Part shown: positions 54,748 through 63,848 of the stretch, piece by piece
Layout of the letters: the number at the start of each line of letters is the position of its first letter
Numbering within the stretch: position 1 is the first letter of the stretch
Origin: Entomobacter blattae
GTDB lineage: Bacteria > Pseudomonadota > Alphaproteobacteria > Acetobacterales > Acetobacteraceae
Assembly: GCF_014672835.1 (NCBI RefSeq)
Contig: NZ_CP060244.1
Coordinates: 274,501-338,500 of the forward strand
Direction of reading: 5' to 3'
DNA: 64,000 nt
The notes under the pieces: generated by a model
The model's database searches: none
Told to the model about the DNA's origin: nothing
The model's input: only the letters and a program-made list of their open reading frames with translations
Position numbers and translations under genes: made by a program

Positions 54748-55818
54748 TTAGGCAACAGCAAAGATATTCTGATCGACTGTGGCATTGTTGAGGAAGGTAA
54801 CTGTGTTCCCAGTTGAAAGACTGAACACACTATTGCCATTGGCATGAGTAACTCCTGTTACACTCTGCCCTTCTGCCAGATGCAGACTCTGTAAACTGCT
54901 GCTTCCGATAAAGTCACTGATAACAGCATTGCCTGTCCCAAGGGTAATATCAAAAGCGTTCTTCAGATCAATACTGGCCTGCTCTATCCCCTGCACATAA
55001 CTGACCTTGCCTGTTCCAGCATCTGAAGCTGTAAAGATCGAAACCGTCCCATCAGAAGCCCCATTACCAGTCAGGCTGATGGCTCCCGATCCACTCACAG
55101 CAATGGTGTTATTCTTACCAGATAAAAGTGCTGACACAATTCCTGATCCAGACCAAAGCGTATCATCACCCAAAAGATTTAACTGTGAAGATGCACCCTG
55201 CTGAACAGAGTTGTCATTGAGCACCAGATCCGTATTCCTGCCAGTAAAAGAGAACTGACCAGTAGATGCAAACAGGGTAGCCCCTGCACTGTTGTTGACA
55301 TTGACCGTGTAATTGTCACTTTCAGATTTGACAGCATTCAGGATCACATCGACTGGTGCCTGTCCACTACCAGAAAGGTTAAACGTGCCTGTTTCTTTCC
55401 CTGCAAATAGCTGTGAACCTGTGGCTGTGCTTTGTAATGTGTGGTTGATGGTGCCACTCCCAGCCCAAATCTGGCTATTTCCCCGATCATAGACAGTAGC
55501 ATTGGCACGCCCACCCTCCCCATTCATGACCAGTAAAGCATCCTGAAGAGTGAAGATAGCATTCTGAACAGAATTATCAACAAAGACTGGTATGCGATTA
55601 TCAATGGAAAGACCTGTTACATTGTAGTTGCCGTTATTGGCAGCCATGATAAATGAGTCAGAACCCAGTCCTGACACAGTAACATTCGGTGCAGATGAAA
55701 CCCTGAAATCCAGAGAAACCCTGTTGCCGGCTGTCCCATCATATTCTTCAAAGGAAGTTCCCCCTGAACGGATAACCAGCTCACCAGAATTGCCATCAAG
55801 GTAACGAATATCTGTCAT
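54748..55818 (-). CDS. predicted beta-solenoid/adhesin-like protein
   Basis: 356 residues from the ATG at 55818, eight bases after GAGG. No named domain recognised. The sequence is rich in Gly, Ser, Asn, Thr and Val and poor in Cys, with recurrent short strands and turns such as SQIWAGSGTINHTLQ, NNTIAVSGSGAISLTGNG and TLWSGSGIVSALLSGKNN. This suggests a right-handed beta-helix. There is no signal peptide and no GGxGxD calcium repeats. It could be a surface or phage-like protein exported by another route. Acetic acid bacteria carry many similar repeat proteins. Confidence 0.55.
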   Translation of the reverse strand: MTDIRYLDGNSGELVIRSGGTSFEEYDGTAGNRVSLDFRVSSAPNVTVSGLGSDSFIMAANNGNYNVTGLSIDNRIPVFVDNSVQNAIFTLQDALLVMNGEGGRANATVYDRGNSQIWAGSGTINHTLQSTATGSQLFAGKETGTFNLSGSGQAPVDVILNAVKSESDNYTVNVNNSAGATLFASTGQFSFTGRNTDLVLNDNSVQQGASSQLNLLGDDTLWSGSGIVSALLSGKNNTIAVSGSGAISLTGNGASDGTVSIFTASDAGTGKVSYVQGIEQASIDLKNAFDITLGTGNAVISDFIGSSSLQSLHLAEGQSVTGVTHANGNSVFSLSTGNTVTFLNNATVDQNIFAVA

Positions 55819-55968
55819 AATCATATCCTCATATAAATTTCTATAAATGAAAGTTTTTTGTCATGCATATAACCTTTATATACATGATATGTATTTATGC
55901 TTATTTGTTTTAATAAACAATATTTGTTATATAATTTATTTTTCTGAATAAATAAATATATTTTTTAA

Positions 55969-56295
55969 TTAATCGTAATCATAGCCAAACTTCTCGATAA
56001 TTTCGTCCAGAATGGCCTGATTAATTCCCACCCCATGACAGGATAAAAGATACCGCCTTCTGGCCTCCGCCGTGAGATGATGATTAAAGCCAGATGCCGT
56101 ATATATCCTTATATTATAAAAGCTTTCTTCTGGCATCTGGCACCCGCCTGATGGGCTGCCCTGTGCTTTACCAGCCATACAGAGAAAGGCCGCACAGGGG
56201 TCTTCAGAATGGGCCTGAGAGGTAAAGATAAACATCACCCCAACAAGGAAGACTGAAAGAGCGACTGTATAGAGATGGATATATAAGTTTCTCAT
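55969..56295 (-). CDS. trbM: TrbM/KikA/MpfK-family conjugal transfer protein
   Basis: 108 residues with a signal peptide to about residue 30, then DPCAAFLCMAGKAQGSPSGG and CQMPEESFYNIRIY, the TrbM/KikA cysteine pattern, ending YLLSCHGVGIN. In IncN plasmids KikA lies next to the mating-pair genes, as here. Exported, role in mating-pair formation. Divergent from virB1. Confidence 0.8.
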   Translation of the reverse strand: MRNLYIHLYTVALSVFLVGVMFIFTSQAHSEDPCAAFLCMAGKAQGSPSGGCQMPEESFYNIRIYTASGFNHHLTAEARRRYLLSCHGVGINQAILDEIIEKFGYDYD

Positions 56296-56333
56296 TTTTT
56301 GTATTTTCCATGATTAATAAATTCATTTTATTT

Positions 56334-56361
56334 TTGACAAAATAAAATTTATTATTATAGA
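56334..56361 (+). promoter_or_regulatory. sigma-70-type promoter of the virB operon
   Basis: TTGACA (56334-56339), 16 bp, TATAGA (56356-56361), 47 bp before the virB1 ATG in an AT-rich divergent region. Confidence 0.6.
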
Positions 56362-56408
56362 ATTAATCCTGAAAAAACAATTTTCTTTTATCACTCAGGA
56401 TAACTCCC

Positions 56409-57242
56409 ATGACAAAAATACCTATAAACGGCATGAGGCTTCCGACACTGACCCTGTCGATGCTGGCCATTATCGGGCTTTTATTCCCTGCATCAGGAAG
56501 CAAAGCCCATTCCCGCGAGATCATCTCTTTAAATGTCTTACAAAAAGCCAGGAACTGTAGTGTGGGTGTGCATCCCTTGACTACGGCCTATCTGATCAAG
56601 GCTGAGTCCGGGGATAACCAGTATGCCGTGCACGTCAATGGCCGTTATAAACTGCCACGCCAGCCCCAGAACATGCAGGAAGCCCAGTCCACCTTTGACT
56701 GGCTTTCCACTCACAGGCTGAATTTTGATGCGGGCTATATGCAGGTTAATTCAGCAAACTTTCGCAGCCTTGGATTAGACCGGACTTCTGTCTTTAAATC
56801 CTGCGAGAATATCCGTGGGGGGACAAAAATTCTGGCCCAATGTTACAACCGCGCGGTTTCAGAGACTGGCTCTGTGGGTCAAAAGGCGCTTCGCAAGGCC
56901 CTCTCCTGTTATAATACAGGCAATACCAGCAAGGGCTTTACCAATGGCTATGTGGGCAAACTGGTGCAACTGGCTGCTGCCAATGTCTCCAGTTCAACCC
57001 TTATGGTTCCTGCCTTACTCGCCTCACCCCGCCATGATACAGACGGTGTTCCCGAGCGTGACGGTGATACAGTCTCTGTTACGACAGATCATCAGGACAG
57101 GTCAGCCCAAAAGGGGGGACATGATGTTTTTGCCAGTAGCGATGATAATGACGCGTTTACCTCAAAGGTCGTTACACCGCCTGCATCAGTCAAGCAGATA
57201 GCCTCCCCTTCAGCCAAAGAAGAGGGAAAAGATCATGACTGA
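56409..57242 (+). CDS. virB1: VirB1-type lytic transglycosylase
   Basis: Opens peptidoglycan for T4SS assembly. 277 residues. Signal peptide to about 34, SLT domain about 45-195 with catalytic Glu 66 in AYLIKAESGDNQYAV, then FDAGYMQVNSANFRSLGLD and SCYNTGN. The last 80 residues are a Ser/Asp-rich tail. Stop overlaps the next gene by eight bases. Confidence 0.92.
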   Translation: MTKIPINGMRLPTLTLSMLAIIGLLFPASGSKAHSREIISLNVLQKARNCSVGVHPLTTAYLIKAESGDNQYAVHVNGRYKLPRQPQNMQEAQSTFDWLSTHRLNFDAGYMQVNSANFRSLGLDRTSVFKSCENIRGGTKILAQCYNRAVSETGSVGQKALRKALSCYNTGNTSKGFTNGYVGKLVQLAAANVSSSTLMVPALLASPRHDTDGVPERDGDTVSVTTDHQDRSAQKGGHDVFASSDDNDAFTSKVVTPPASVKQIASPSAKEEGKDHD

Positions 57243-57564
57243 TTTACTGTCTTCTCCTCTTCTGCCTTCTGAACCTATCCATGCTGTTCTTGTCGATGAA
57301 GTTCGTCTGCTACGGGATTTTCACACCAGAAATATCAGACTGGTTTCCCTATTGAAAACCCATGGCGTGTTTGTCCCTGTCTTTCTGGACAATAACAGCA
57401 CGGACAGTACCCGCTATCTCGTCATCTGTCGCAGGCAGAATATCAGCAAACCCAAGTCTTGGCGATCAGCCCACAGGGCCCTTCATTGGCTTGCTGAACA
57501 TCTCTCCCTTTCCTCCTTCTCCATCTCTCTTAAAGGAACTCTTCTTTATGAAACCCTTCCCTAA
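57235..57564 (+). CDS. hypothetical protein between virB1 and virB2
   Basis: 109 residues, no signal peptide, no recognised domain; Leu- and Arg-rich with short hydrophobic runs (about 15-30, 45-65). It overlaps virB1 and ends 17 bases into the virB2 frame, so it is translated in step with both. In pKM101 the regulator KorB occupies this slot; I see no sequence support for equating them. Confidence 0.65.
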   Translation: MTDLLSSPLLPSEPIHAVLVDEVRLLRDFHTRNIRLVSLLKTHGVFVPVFLDNNSTDSTRYLVICRRQNISKPKSWRSAHRALHWLAEHLSLSSFSISLKGTLLYETLP

Positions 57565-57880
57565 ATCCTTGTTCTTTTTTTGTTCTTCCTCTCTTTTTAT
57601 GCAGTTCTTCTTTGCTGCCTTTCTGGTGATCGGCCTGCTACACCTGCCAGACCTGTGCTTTGCAGCTGGCGGCCTAAGCAATGGTACCTCGGCTTTAACC
57701 TCTATCCAGTCATGGTTGCTCACTATCGCTCCGATTGCTGCGGTGATTGGTATTATCTGCCTTGGTGTAGGAGTTCTGTTCAGCTTTCTGTCTTACTCTT
57801 CCATCGTCAAGCCTGCTGTAGGCCTCATCATTATCGGAGCAGCGTCTTATATTGCGGGCCTCTTTGGCCTTGGTGCATAA
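57548..57880 (+). CDS. virB2: VirB2-type pilin
   Basis: 110 residues from the ATG at 57548. A long signal peptide ends near FAAGG (about 38-42), followed by two hydrophobic helices (about 55-78 and 85-108) typical of VirB2/TrbC pilins. It forms the pilus. Two longer in-frame starts lack support. Confidence 0.88.
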   Translation: MKPFPKSLFFFCSSSLFMQFFFAAFLVIGLLHLPDLCFAAGGLSNGTSALTSIQSWLLTIAPIAAVIGIICLGVGVLFSFLSYSSIVKPAVGLIIIGAASYIAGLFGLGA

Positions 57881-57891
57881 GGAGAATCTCC

Positions 57892-58239
57892 ATGCCCCAT
57901 TCCCATATGCTGCTTAAAGGCATTACACGGCTCCCCACTTTCTTCGGAGTGCCAAGGGATATAGCCATCGGCATTCTGATGGTATCAGCCTGCCTGTTCA
58001 TGCTGATCCATATATGGGCTCTGGTGATTTTTGCTGTGCTTTTTGGCACCGCCTATGCCCTGTCCAAACATGATGACCGGATATTCAGGGTTCTGTTTTT
58101 ATTCCTTAAAACAAAGCTCTTTAATAGCTGGAAAAACCCGTTCCACAGACTATGGCGTGGAACAAGCTATGCCCCTGCCCCTTATGGCAGCCCTTATCTT
58201 CCCTACAGAAAAACAAAAACAGGAGAGTCATCCTCATGA
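57892..58239 (+). CDS. virB3: VirB3-type inner-membrane protein
   Basis: 115 residues from the ATG at 57892, GGAGA 6 bases upstream. LLKGITRLPTFFGVPRDIA then one or two helices (about 24-55) match VirB3. Its stop overlaps the virB4 start as ATGA. Confidence 0.88.
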   Translation: MPHSHMLLKGITRLPTFFGVPRDIAIGILMVSACLFMLIHIWALVIFAVLFGTAYALSKHDDRIFRVLFLFLKTKLFNSWKNPFHRLWRGTSYAPAPYGSPYLPYRKTKTGESSS

Positions 58240-60851
58240 CACTGTCCTTTTACAGAACAAAAAGGGAGACAGCAGCAGACAGGCTCTTTACCAAAGAGCC
58301 TGTTGTCTCTTCCTATATTCCCTATCTCCATCATGTCACAGATACCATTATCAGCACCGATCAGGGCCGCTTCCTGACCATTTTCAAACTCACTGGCAGG
58401 TCACCTGAATGCCAGTCTGATGCCACTTTGGGCGGCTGGACAGAAGACCTTAACCAGCTCCTGAAAAGCATCGGCTCTGATCATCTGGAGTTTTATACCC
58501 ATCACCACCATTACGAGATTGATTATACGCCTGAAGAAAGGCTGGAGGGCTTCTTTCCCCGCCATTTTGACCATAACTACCAGAAAGGTTTTCTCAACCG
58601 TAAATTATGGGGTAACAGTTTCTACCTGACCCTGATTTACGATCCGATTGCTGACCGGGTGCAAAAACGCCTTGGCCTGTTTGAGAAGAAAACACAGGAA
58701 GAAATCGCCCATCTTCAGGAAGAGGCGATCAAGGCTTTGGAAGATATTTCAAGCCAGATCATGGGCCATATGAAACCCTATGGGATTGAACAGCTCGGTA
58801 TCTACTATCGGGACAGGGCAGGCAAGCATATCAATCTTTCCAACCATGATCTTGTAGAAGAAGATGAGACCGATACTCTTGATGAAGAGCAAAAGGATGT
58901 TATGGATAACGACCTTTTGGATAATCATATCATTGAGCATCCTATCACCCCTGAAGAAACAGGATTGGCTTTCTCTTCTGGTCTTGAGTTCCTCTCCTTT
59001 CTTGTCAATCATGACTGGGCTCCGGTTCCTGTTGTGCAAGGGGCAATCCGTGATTATCTCTGCCATACACGGCCTGTCTTCAGCCTGTGGGGCGATGCGT
59101 TCCAGATCAGGCTCGAAAATGAGAGCATTTTCTCTTCCGGTCTTGAGATCAGGGAATATGAGGAACACACAGAAGCAGGCCAGTTTAACCTGCTACTGGA
59201 AGCCGATTTTGAGTTTCTGACAACGCAAAGCTTTTCCACCCTTTCCCTGCCATCTGCGAAATGGCTGTTAAGCCTGCAACGACGCAAACTGGAAGACACG
59301 AACGATCCTGCACTCTCCCAGATCAATGGGATCAGGGAGGGAGAAGATGCGGTGGCTTCTCGGCGTATCCTGCTTGGCCAACATCATTTTACGCTGCATG
59401 TGTTTGCCAAAACCCAGAAACAGGCACAGGATTTAGCCCGCACCGCCCGTGTGCTTCTTAACAGCTGCGGGGTCATTGCCCAGCCTGTGGCCCAGGCCAG
59501 TGAGGCGGCCTTCTTTGCCACCCTGCCCGGCAATTCCACTTACCGCCCACGCCCGGCTCCCATCAACTCCCTGAACTTCCTTGATTTTAACAGCTTCCAT
59601 TCTTATGCGAGAGGCAAGGCTTCCGGGAACCCGTGGGGTGATGCGGTGATGATGTTCAGAACACGGATTGGCAGTCCGTATTATTTCAACTTCCACCCCA
59701 CCCCCGAAGAAGAGAACGCCAAAGGCAAGAGGCCGGCAGGCCATACCCTGATACTGGGCGAGACGGGCACAGGCAAATCCACCCTTCTATCAGCCCTGCT
59801 CGCCAATGCCACCAAGTTTTCTCCCCGCATGTTCATTTATGACAAGGATCAGGGACTTGCCCCTCTTATCCTTGCCCTTGGAGGCCATTATCTGGAACTG
59901 AAAGATGGCGTGCCGACAGGCTGGCAACCTTTACAGATGGACGGCACGACCGCCAATAAGGCCTTTGTCAAACGCCTGATCAGACTACTGGCTGAAATAT
60001 CATTAAAAAATGAGATCAGCCATAGACAGGAAGAGGTGATTGGTCAGGCCGTAGAGGCCATGATGGGTAAAGAGAGCATCTTCCCCCAAGAGGGGCGCAC
60101 CCTGACCCATTTTGTCCAGCTTCTGGCCGTTGAAGAGGGAAGCAGCAGCCTGCATGAGCTGTTGGCCCCATGGTGCAGGGAGGGGCAGCATGGCTGGCTG
60201 TTTGACAATGATACAGACAGTATCGACCTCTCCCGGAATGATATTTACGGCTTTGACCTCTCCGACTTCATTACGCCCAAAGACGTTGAAGCCCCAACAG
60301 CCAGAACACCCCTGCTCTTCTATCTGCTTTACCGTATACGCTCCAGCATAGATGGCAAGAGGCATGCGATGATCGTGCTCGACGAGTTCGCCCAGTATCT
60401 GGATGACCCCACCATCGACTATGAGATCAAGCGGGGATTAAAAACAGACCGCAAGAAGGACTGCCTCTATGTTTTTGCTACACAAGAGCCGAACGATGCG
60501 CTTGAAAGCCGGATTGGCAAGACCATTGTCCAGTCAGTGGCCACCAAAATCCTGCTTTCCAACCGGGGTGCTGCGCCAGAAGACTATATTGACGGCCTGA
60601 AACTGACCCCTTCAGAATATGAAGAGCTGGTGCAGATCAGCCCACAGTCCCGCCAGTTCCTGATCAAGCAGGGTGATGAGACGGCCATGGCCTCCATGCG
60701 TCTTGAGGATATGGACGATGACATCGCCATTCTGTCTGGCACACCAGACAATGCCGAGATCATCCGCACCCTGATTGAACAGTGTGGGAGTGCAGACCCC
60801 AAAGTCTGGCTGCCCCTCTTCTGGAACAGACTTGAGGAGAAACGCCCATGA
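58236..60851 (+). CDS. virB4: VirB4 ATPase
   Basis: T4SS energy subunit. 871 residues from the ATG at 58236. Walker A GETGTGKSTL at about 507-516; Walker B MIVLDEFAQYL near 712; LLSNRGAAPEDYIDGLKLT further on. Length and order are those of the VirB4/TraB family. Stop overlaps the next gene as ATGA. Confidence 0.95.
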   Translation: MTLSFYRTKRETAADRLFTKEPVVSSYIPYLHHVTDTIISTDQGRFLTIFKLTGRSPECQSDATLGGWTEDLNQLLKSIGSDHLEFYTHHHHYEIDYTPEERLEGFFPRHFDHNYQKGFLNRKLWGNSFYLTLIYDPIADRVQKRLGLFEKKTQEEIAHLQEEAIKALEDISSQIMGHMKPYGIEQLGIYYRDRAGKHINLSNHDLVEEDETDTLDEEQKDVMDNDLLDNHIIEHPITPEETGLAFSSGLEFLSFLVNHDWAPVPVVQGAIRDYLCHTRPVFSLWGDAFQIRLENESIFSSGLEIREYEEHTEAGQFNLLLEADFEFLTTQSFSTLSLPSAKWLLSLQRRKLEDTNDPALSQINGIREGEDAVASRRILLGQHHFTLHVFAKTQKQAQDLARTARVLLNSCGVIAQPVAQASEAAFFATLPGNSTYRPRPAPINSLNFLDFNSFHSYARGKASGNPWGDAVMMFRTRIGSPYYFNFHPTPEEENAKGKRPAGHTLILGETGTGKSTLLSALLANATKFSPRMFIYDKDQGLAPLILALGGHYLELKDGVPTGWQPLQMDGTTANKAFVKRLIRLLAEISLKNEISHRQEEVIGQAVEAMMGKESIFPQEGRTLTHFVQLLAVEEGSSSLHELLAPWCREGQHGWLFDNDTDSIDLSRNDIYGFDLSDFITPKDVEAPTARTPLLFYLLYRIRSSIDGKRHAMIVLDEFAQYLDDPTIDYEIKRGLKTDRKKDCLYVFATQEPNDALESRIGKTIVQSVATKILLSNRGAAPEDYIDGLKLTPSEYEELVQISPQSRQFLIKQGDETAMASMRLEDMDDDIAILSGTPDNAEIIRTLIEQCGSADPKVWLPLFWNRLEEKRP

Positions 60852-61006
60852 AAGCCCCCGCTCCGTCCATTCCAAATCCTCTACCAAGACCAGCCTGCAA
60901 GTGGAGAAAAAAGAGGAGAATAGGCCTCGTTCTCCTCTCTACTTTCCTGCTTGAGCTGCTCTTTTTGGGCAGCATCGCCCTTATTGTTCAGGAGTTTCTC
61001 CAATGA
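60848..61006 (+). CDS. 52-residue single-pass membrane protein
   Basis: Too short for most gene callers. ATG at 60848 sits in the virB4 stop (ATGA), and its TGA overlaps the next ATG, so it is translation-coupled on both sides. A Pro-rich, basic start (KWRKKRR at about 18-24) is followed by one hydrophobic helix (about 25-50). I know no family; it may be a small T4SS membrane component. Confidence 0.65.
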   Translation: MKAPAPSIPNPLPRPACKWRKKRRIGLVLLSTFLLELLFLGSIALIVQEFLQ

Positions 61007-61770
61007 CCCATCTTCTTTCCATTCTTACAGGACATGCCATGCGTAAAAACCTTCTCGCTCTCTCACTGACAACCATTTCCGTACTCGGCTATGGGGCTGT
61101 AACCTCTCCTGCAACTGCACAGGTGGTGGTCAAAGACCCCTCATCCATTGAACAGCTGCTCCAGCAGGTCTCTACCGCCAAAAGCCAGCTCACCAACATG
61201 CAGCAGCAGCTGGAAACCACAATGAACATGTATAAATCACTGAATGGCAATACGGTCTTCTCAACCCTGCTGCCTCAGGCTGCCGAAAAGATCGAGGCGA
61301 ACCTGCCAGAAGACTGGCGCAAGGTTTATCTTGATGCCTTCAATGGCAGTTCGGACTATTCCGGCACGGTCAATGACATGATGCAGACCATGCAGGAGCG
61401 GATTAACAGCCTCTCTCCCATGCAGGCTCTTGATACCATCCAGAAGGAACTTGACGAAAAAGGGGCCTATGACCGGGCAGTCGCCCTCAAGGCGTATAAC
61501 AACCACATGGCCGAACTGAATAATATACAGGATTTGGCAGAACAGTTGCAGTTTGCCTCTACTCCCAAAGAGGTTCTTGATCTTCAGACACGCATTAACG
61601 CCATGCAGGGCACAATACAGGGTGAGACCGCCAAGATACAGCTCATGGCAATGTTACAGAAGGCTCAACTTGATGTTTTGGAAATGGAGCGAAACCGGGC
61701 AGTATTGAGAATGGCGATTGGCAATAAGGACGATCCCATCACCTCACCCGATATTACACAAGGATTCTGA
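61003..61770 (+). CDS. virB5: VirB5-type minor pilin
   Basis: 255 residues from the ATG at 61003, or 243 from the ATG at 61039 (MRKNLL), which begins a better signal peptide ending SPATAQ. Mature part is all-helical and Gln-rich (LLQQVSTAKSQLTNMQQQLE), as in VirB5. Sits at the pilus tip. Confidence 0.88.
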   Translation: MTHLLSILTGHAMRKNLLALSLTTISVLGYGAVTSPATAQVVVKDPSSIEQLLQQVSTAKSQLTNMQQQLETTMNMYKSLNGNTVFSTLLPQAAEKIEANLPEDWRKVYLDAFNGSSDYSGTVNDMMQTMQERINSLSPMQALDTIQKELDEKGAYDRAVALKAYNNHMAELNNIQDLAEQLQFASTPKEVLDLQTRINAMQGTIQGETAKIQLMAMLQKAQLDVLEMERNRAVLRMAIGNKDDPITSPDITQGF

Positions 61771-61772
61771 TC

Positions 61773-62084
61773 ATGAAGAAAATCACCAGAACATGCGCCC
61801 TCTCCCTCTTTACAATCCCCCTCCTCCTCTCCGCCTGCGAGAAAAAGGCACAGACCAAGGAATGGTATACAAACCATAAAGAAGAGCGTCTAGCTCGAAT
61901 AGAGGATTGCAAAACAGATGCAGAAAAAATGATTACCCTTGACTGTCGCAACGCCTTCGAAGCCAACGTGGACATTATGGCCTTTGGAAAAAAAGGTGAT
62001 ACCGGACAGTCTATCGATATTACAAAAGGCTTCAATCTTCCCAAAAAGGAAAATACAAACAAAGATAAGGAGCCCGATAAATGA
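61773..62084 (+). CDS. eexN: EexN-family entry-exclusion lipoprotein
   Basis: 103 residues. Lipobox LLSAC puts the lipidated Cys at 22; then KEWYTNHKEERLARIEDCKT and LDCRNAFEAN, the EexN pattern. It blocks import of a related element. Position after virB5 matches pKM101 eex. Starts two bases after virB5. Confidence 0.85.
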   Translation: MKKITRTCALSLFTIPLLLSACEKKAQTKEWYTNHKEERLARIEDCKTDAEKMITLDCRNAFEANVDIMAFGKKGDTGQSIDITKGFNLPKKENTNKDKEPDK

Positions 62085-63109
62085 CCATTCAAGTTACAAC
62101 ACAGCTCTTTCAGGTAATTGACAGCAAAATCCTTGAATACACCTCTGCCAAAGTAGCCATCGTTACCCAAATGGCAACGCCTATTGTCGGTATTGCGCTG
62201 ACCATGATGTTTCTCATGGAAGGAATGCAACTGCTTTTTGCCGACGGTGGTGGCTCTTTGGGACAGTTTTTTCAACGCTACATCAGAACGGCTCTCATTG
62301 TAGGAATTGCTGGAGCAGGTGGGCTTTATCAAACCACCCTTGTTCATGCAGCCCTCGGACTTCCTGATGATGTTTCCCATCTGCTGGTTACAGGGAGTTC
62401 CTCCTCATCAGGTAATGTAGCCAACCAGATCGACGAATGTCTTAATATGGCCGTCACATCAACTTGGGAAATGTGGAACCATAGTAGTTTCTTTTATGGT
62501 GGTGGTATTGTTTTAGCCATTTGTGCCATTGATGTTTTGATTATTACCCTTGTGCTTTGTGCGCTTATGGCTGGCATTATCCTGATGTCCAAGTTTCTGC
62601 TTGCCATCACACTCTGTCTTGGCCCTGCCTTCATTTTTTGCCTGTTGTTCAAGCCAACTTCTGGACTCTTTAACAAATGGATCGGCCACGTCCTTAACTA
62701 CTCTCTGGTCACAGTAATCTGTTCAGTTGCCTTTGGCATTATCTGGACATTCTTAAGAAACGGATTACAAGGTGTCGAACAGCTAACAGAAGGTAACAGT
62801 AATGCCATCAGTGCCACGCTTACCCTAAGCATGGTTGCAGCTTCGTCTATTTTTATCTTCATGAAAATCCCCGACATGGCCTCTCATCTGGGCAATGGGG
62901 TAGCAGGACATATTCCAGACATTACCCGTGCCCTGAATAGTGGTGGCGGAGGAAGTGGTAAAGCCCTTTCGGCTCCTTCTTCTGGCGCGGGTTCTGGGCT
63001 TGGCAGTAAGGTCGCTGATGCCGCAACAGCTGCTGCCAGTGGTGGTGCAGGGGCTGCCAAAGCCGCTACAAACGCCATTAAAGGCTATGCAAGAGGGTCT
63101 GCAAAATGA
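62081..63109 (+). CDS. virB6: VirB6-type polytopic channel protein
   Basis: 342 residues; four-base overlap with eexN. About six to seven hydrophobic segments between 25 and 265; a Gly/Ala/Ser-rich tail (about 285-342). TrbL/VirB6 layout. Confidence 0.9.
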   Translation: MTIQVTTQLFQVIDSKILEYTSAKVAIVTQMATPIVGIALTMMFLMEGMQLLFADGGGSLGQFFQRYIRTALIVGIAGAGGLYQTTLVHAALGLPDDVSHLLVTGSSSSSGNVANQIDECLNMAVTSTWEMWNHSSFFYGGGIVLAICAIDVLIITLVLCALMAGIILMSKFLLAITLCLGPAFIFCLLFKPTSGLFNKWIGHVLNYSLVTVICSVAFGIIWTFLRNGLQGVEQLTEGNSNAISATLTLSMVAASSIFIFMKIPDMASHLGNGVAGHIPDITRALNSGGGGSGKALSAPSSGAGSGLGSKVADAATAAASGGAGAAKAATNAIKGYARGSAK

Positions 63110-63131
63110 TGAACAGGTAGAAAGCAACATC

Positions 63132-63158
63132 AGAAGATGGGTTAAAAGCCCATCTTCT
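63132..63158 (+). terminator. hairpin after virB6
   Basis: AGAAGATGGG pairs perfectly with CCCATCTTCT around a 7-base loop, 23 bp past virB6. A short T-containing run follows. It may end the virB1-virB6 transcript. Confidence 0.6.
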
Positions 63159-63178
63159 CTTTGCTGGAAAAGCCCTTA

Positions 63179-63433
63179 TCAAAAATATGCCTTCGTCAAA
63201 ACAACACCCCAAATTCCGTCACTGCTCTGACCTAAGCACTCCTTTTGGATGCACCAAATTAAACCTCTCTCCATTTGATCATAATTATAATGGTACTTTT
63301 TAGCAATATCATCTCTGATTTTCTGAAAATCATAAGGTTTTAATTCTGCACCTACCTTACCATTTAAACTATTGTTTACAGCTTGCCATAGTTTTAAGCC
63401 AACCTCTTCAGCTATCTGTGCTTCGTTTTTCAT
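63179..63433 (-). CDS. hypothetical protein in the T4SS locus, opposite strand
   Basis: 84 residues from the ATG at 63433 with AGGGAG nearby; a longer start at 63484 is less likely. Soluble, mixed charge (VGLKLWQAVNNSLNGKVGAE; YHYNYDQMERGLIWCIQKEC). No family recognised. It interrupts the T4SS gene run. Confidence 0.6.
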   Translation of the reverse strand: MKNEAQIAEEVGLKLWQAVNNSLNGKVGAELKPYDFQKIRDDIAKKYHYNYDQMERGLIWCIQKECLGQSSDGIWGVVLTKAYF

Positions 63434-63848
63434 TGTTTTCTCCCTATATTTTTTAGAAAATTCATGCTGATTGCCTCCATTCAATTTTAAAATGAAGCCT
63501 TCTTCTCTTCAGCTTAAAACGCTATTTATCTCTCAACTTGAAGGCAGGAGGCACCTGAAAGGTTAAACTATAAAGAAATCATAAGAAAAGATAATTATTT
63601 GAATCTTAGTAATCATCACCCGTTCACACTCTGGATTACATCCTTATTATTACTTGTTTCTCAGAATAAACCGTAAAAGCCATCACATAGTTTATAAAAT
63701 AAGAACCCCGTAAACAGCCTAATTCCAATATCATCATTATTATTTTTATATTTTTTGTTTTATTTTATAATTTGTTTGTTAAATAGTTTTTGTTTTTTAT
63801 CATTTTTTATATTAATAATGGTTCATTGTTATTGTTGCGGAGATAACC
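63434..63848. other. very AT-rich gap inside the T4SS locus
   Basis: 415 bp, T-rich on the plus strand near 63735-63830. No gene seen. It likely holds the promoters of the opposite-strand gene and of the next T4SS gene. Confidence 0.5.

Noticed and set aside
57362-57547. Long N-terminal extension of VirB2
   Set aside because: It overlaps the preceding gene out of frame; a proper pilin signal begins at 57548.
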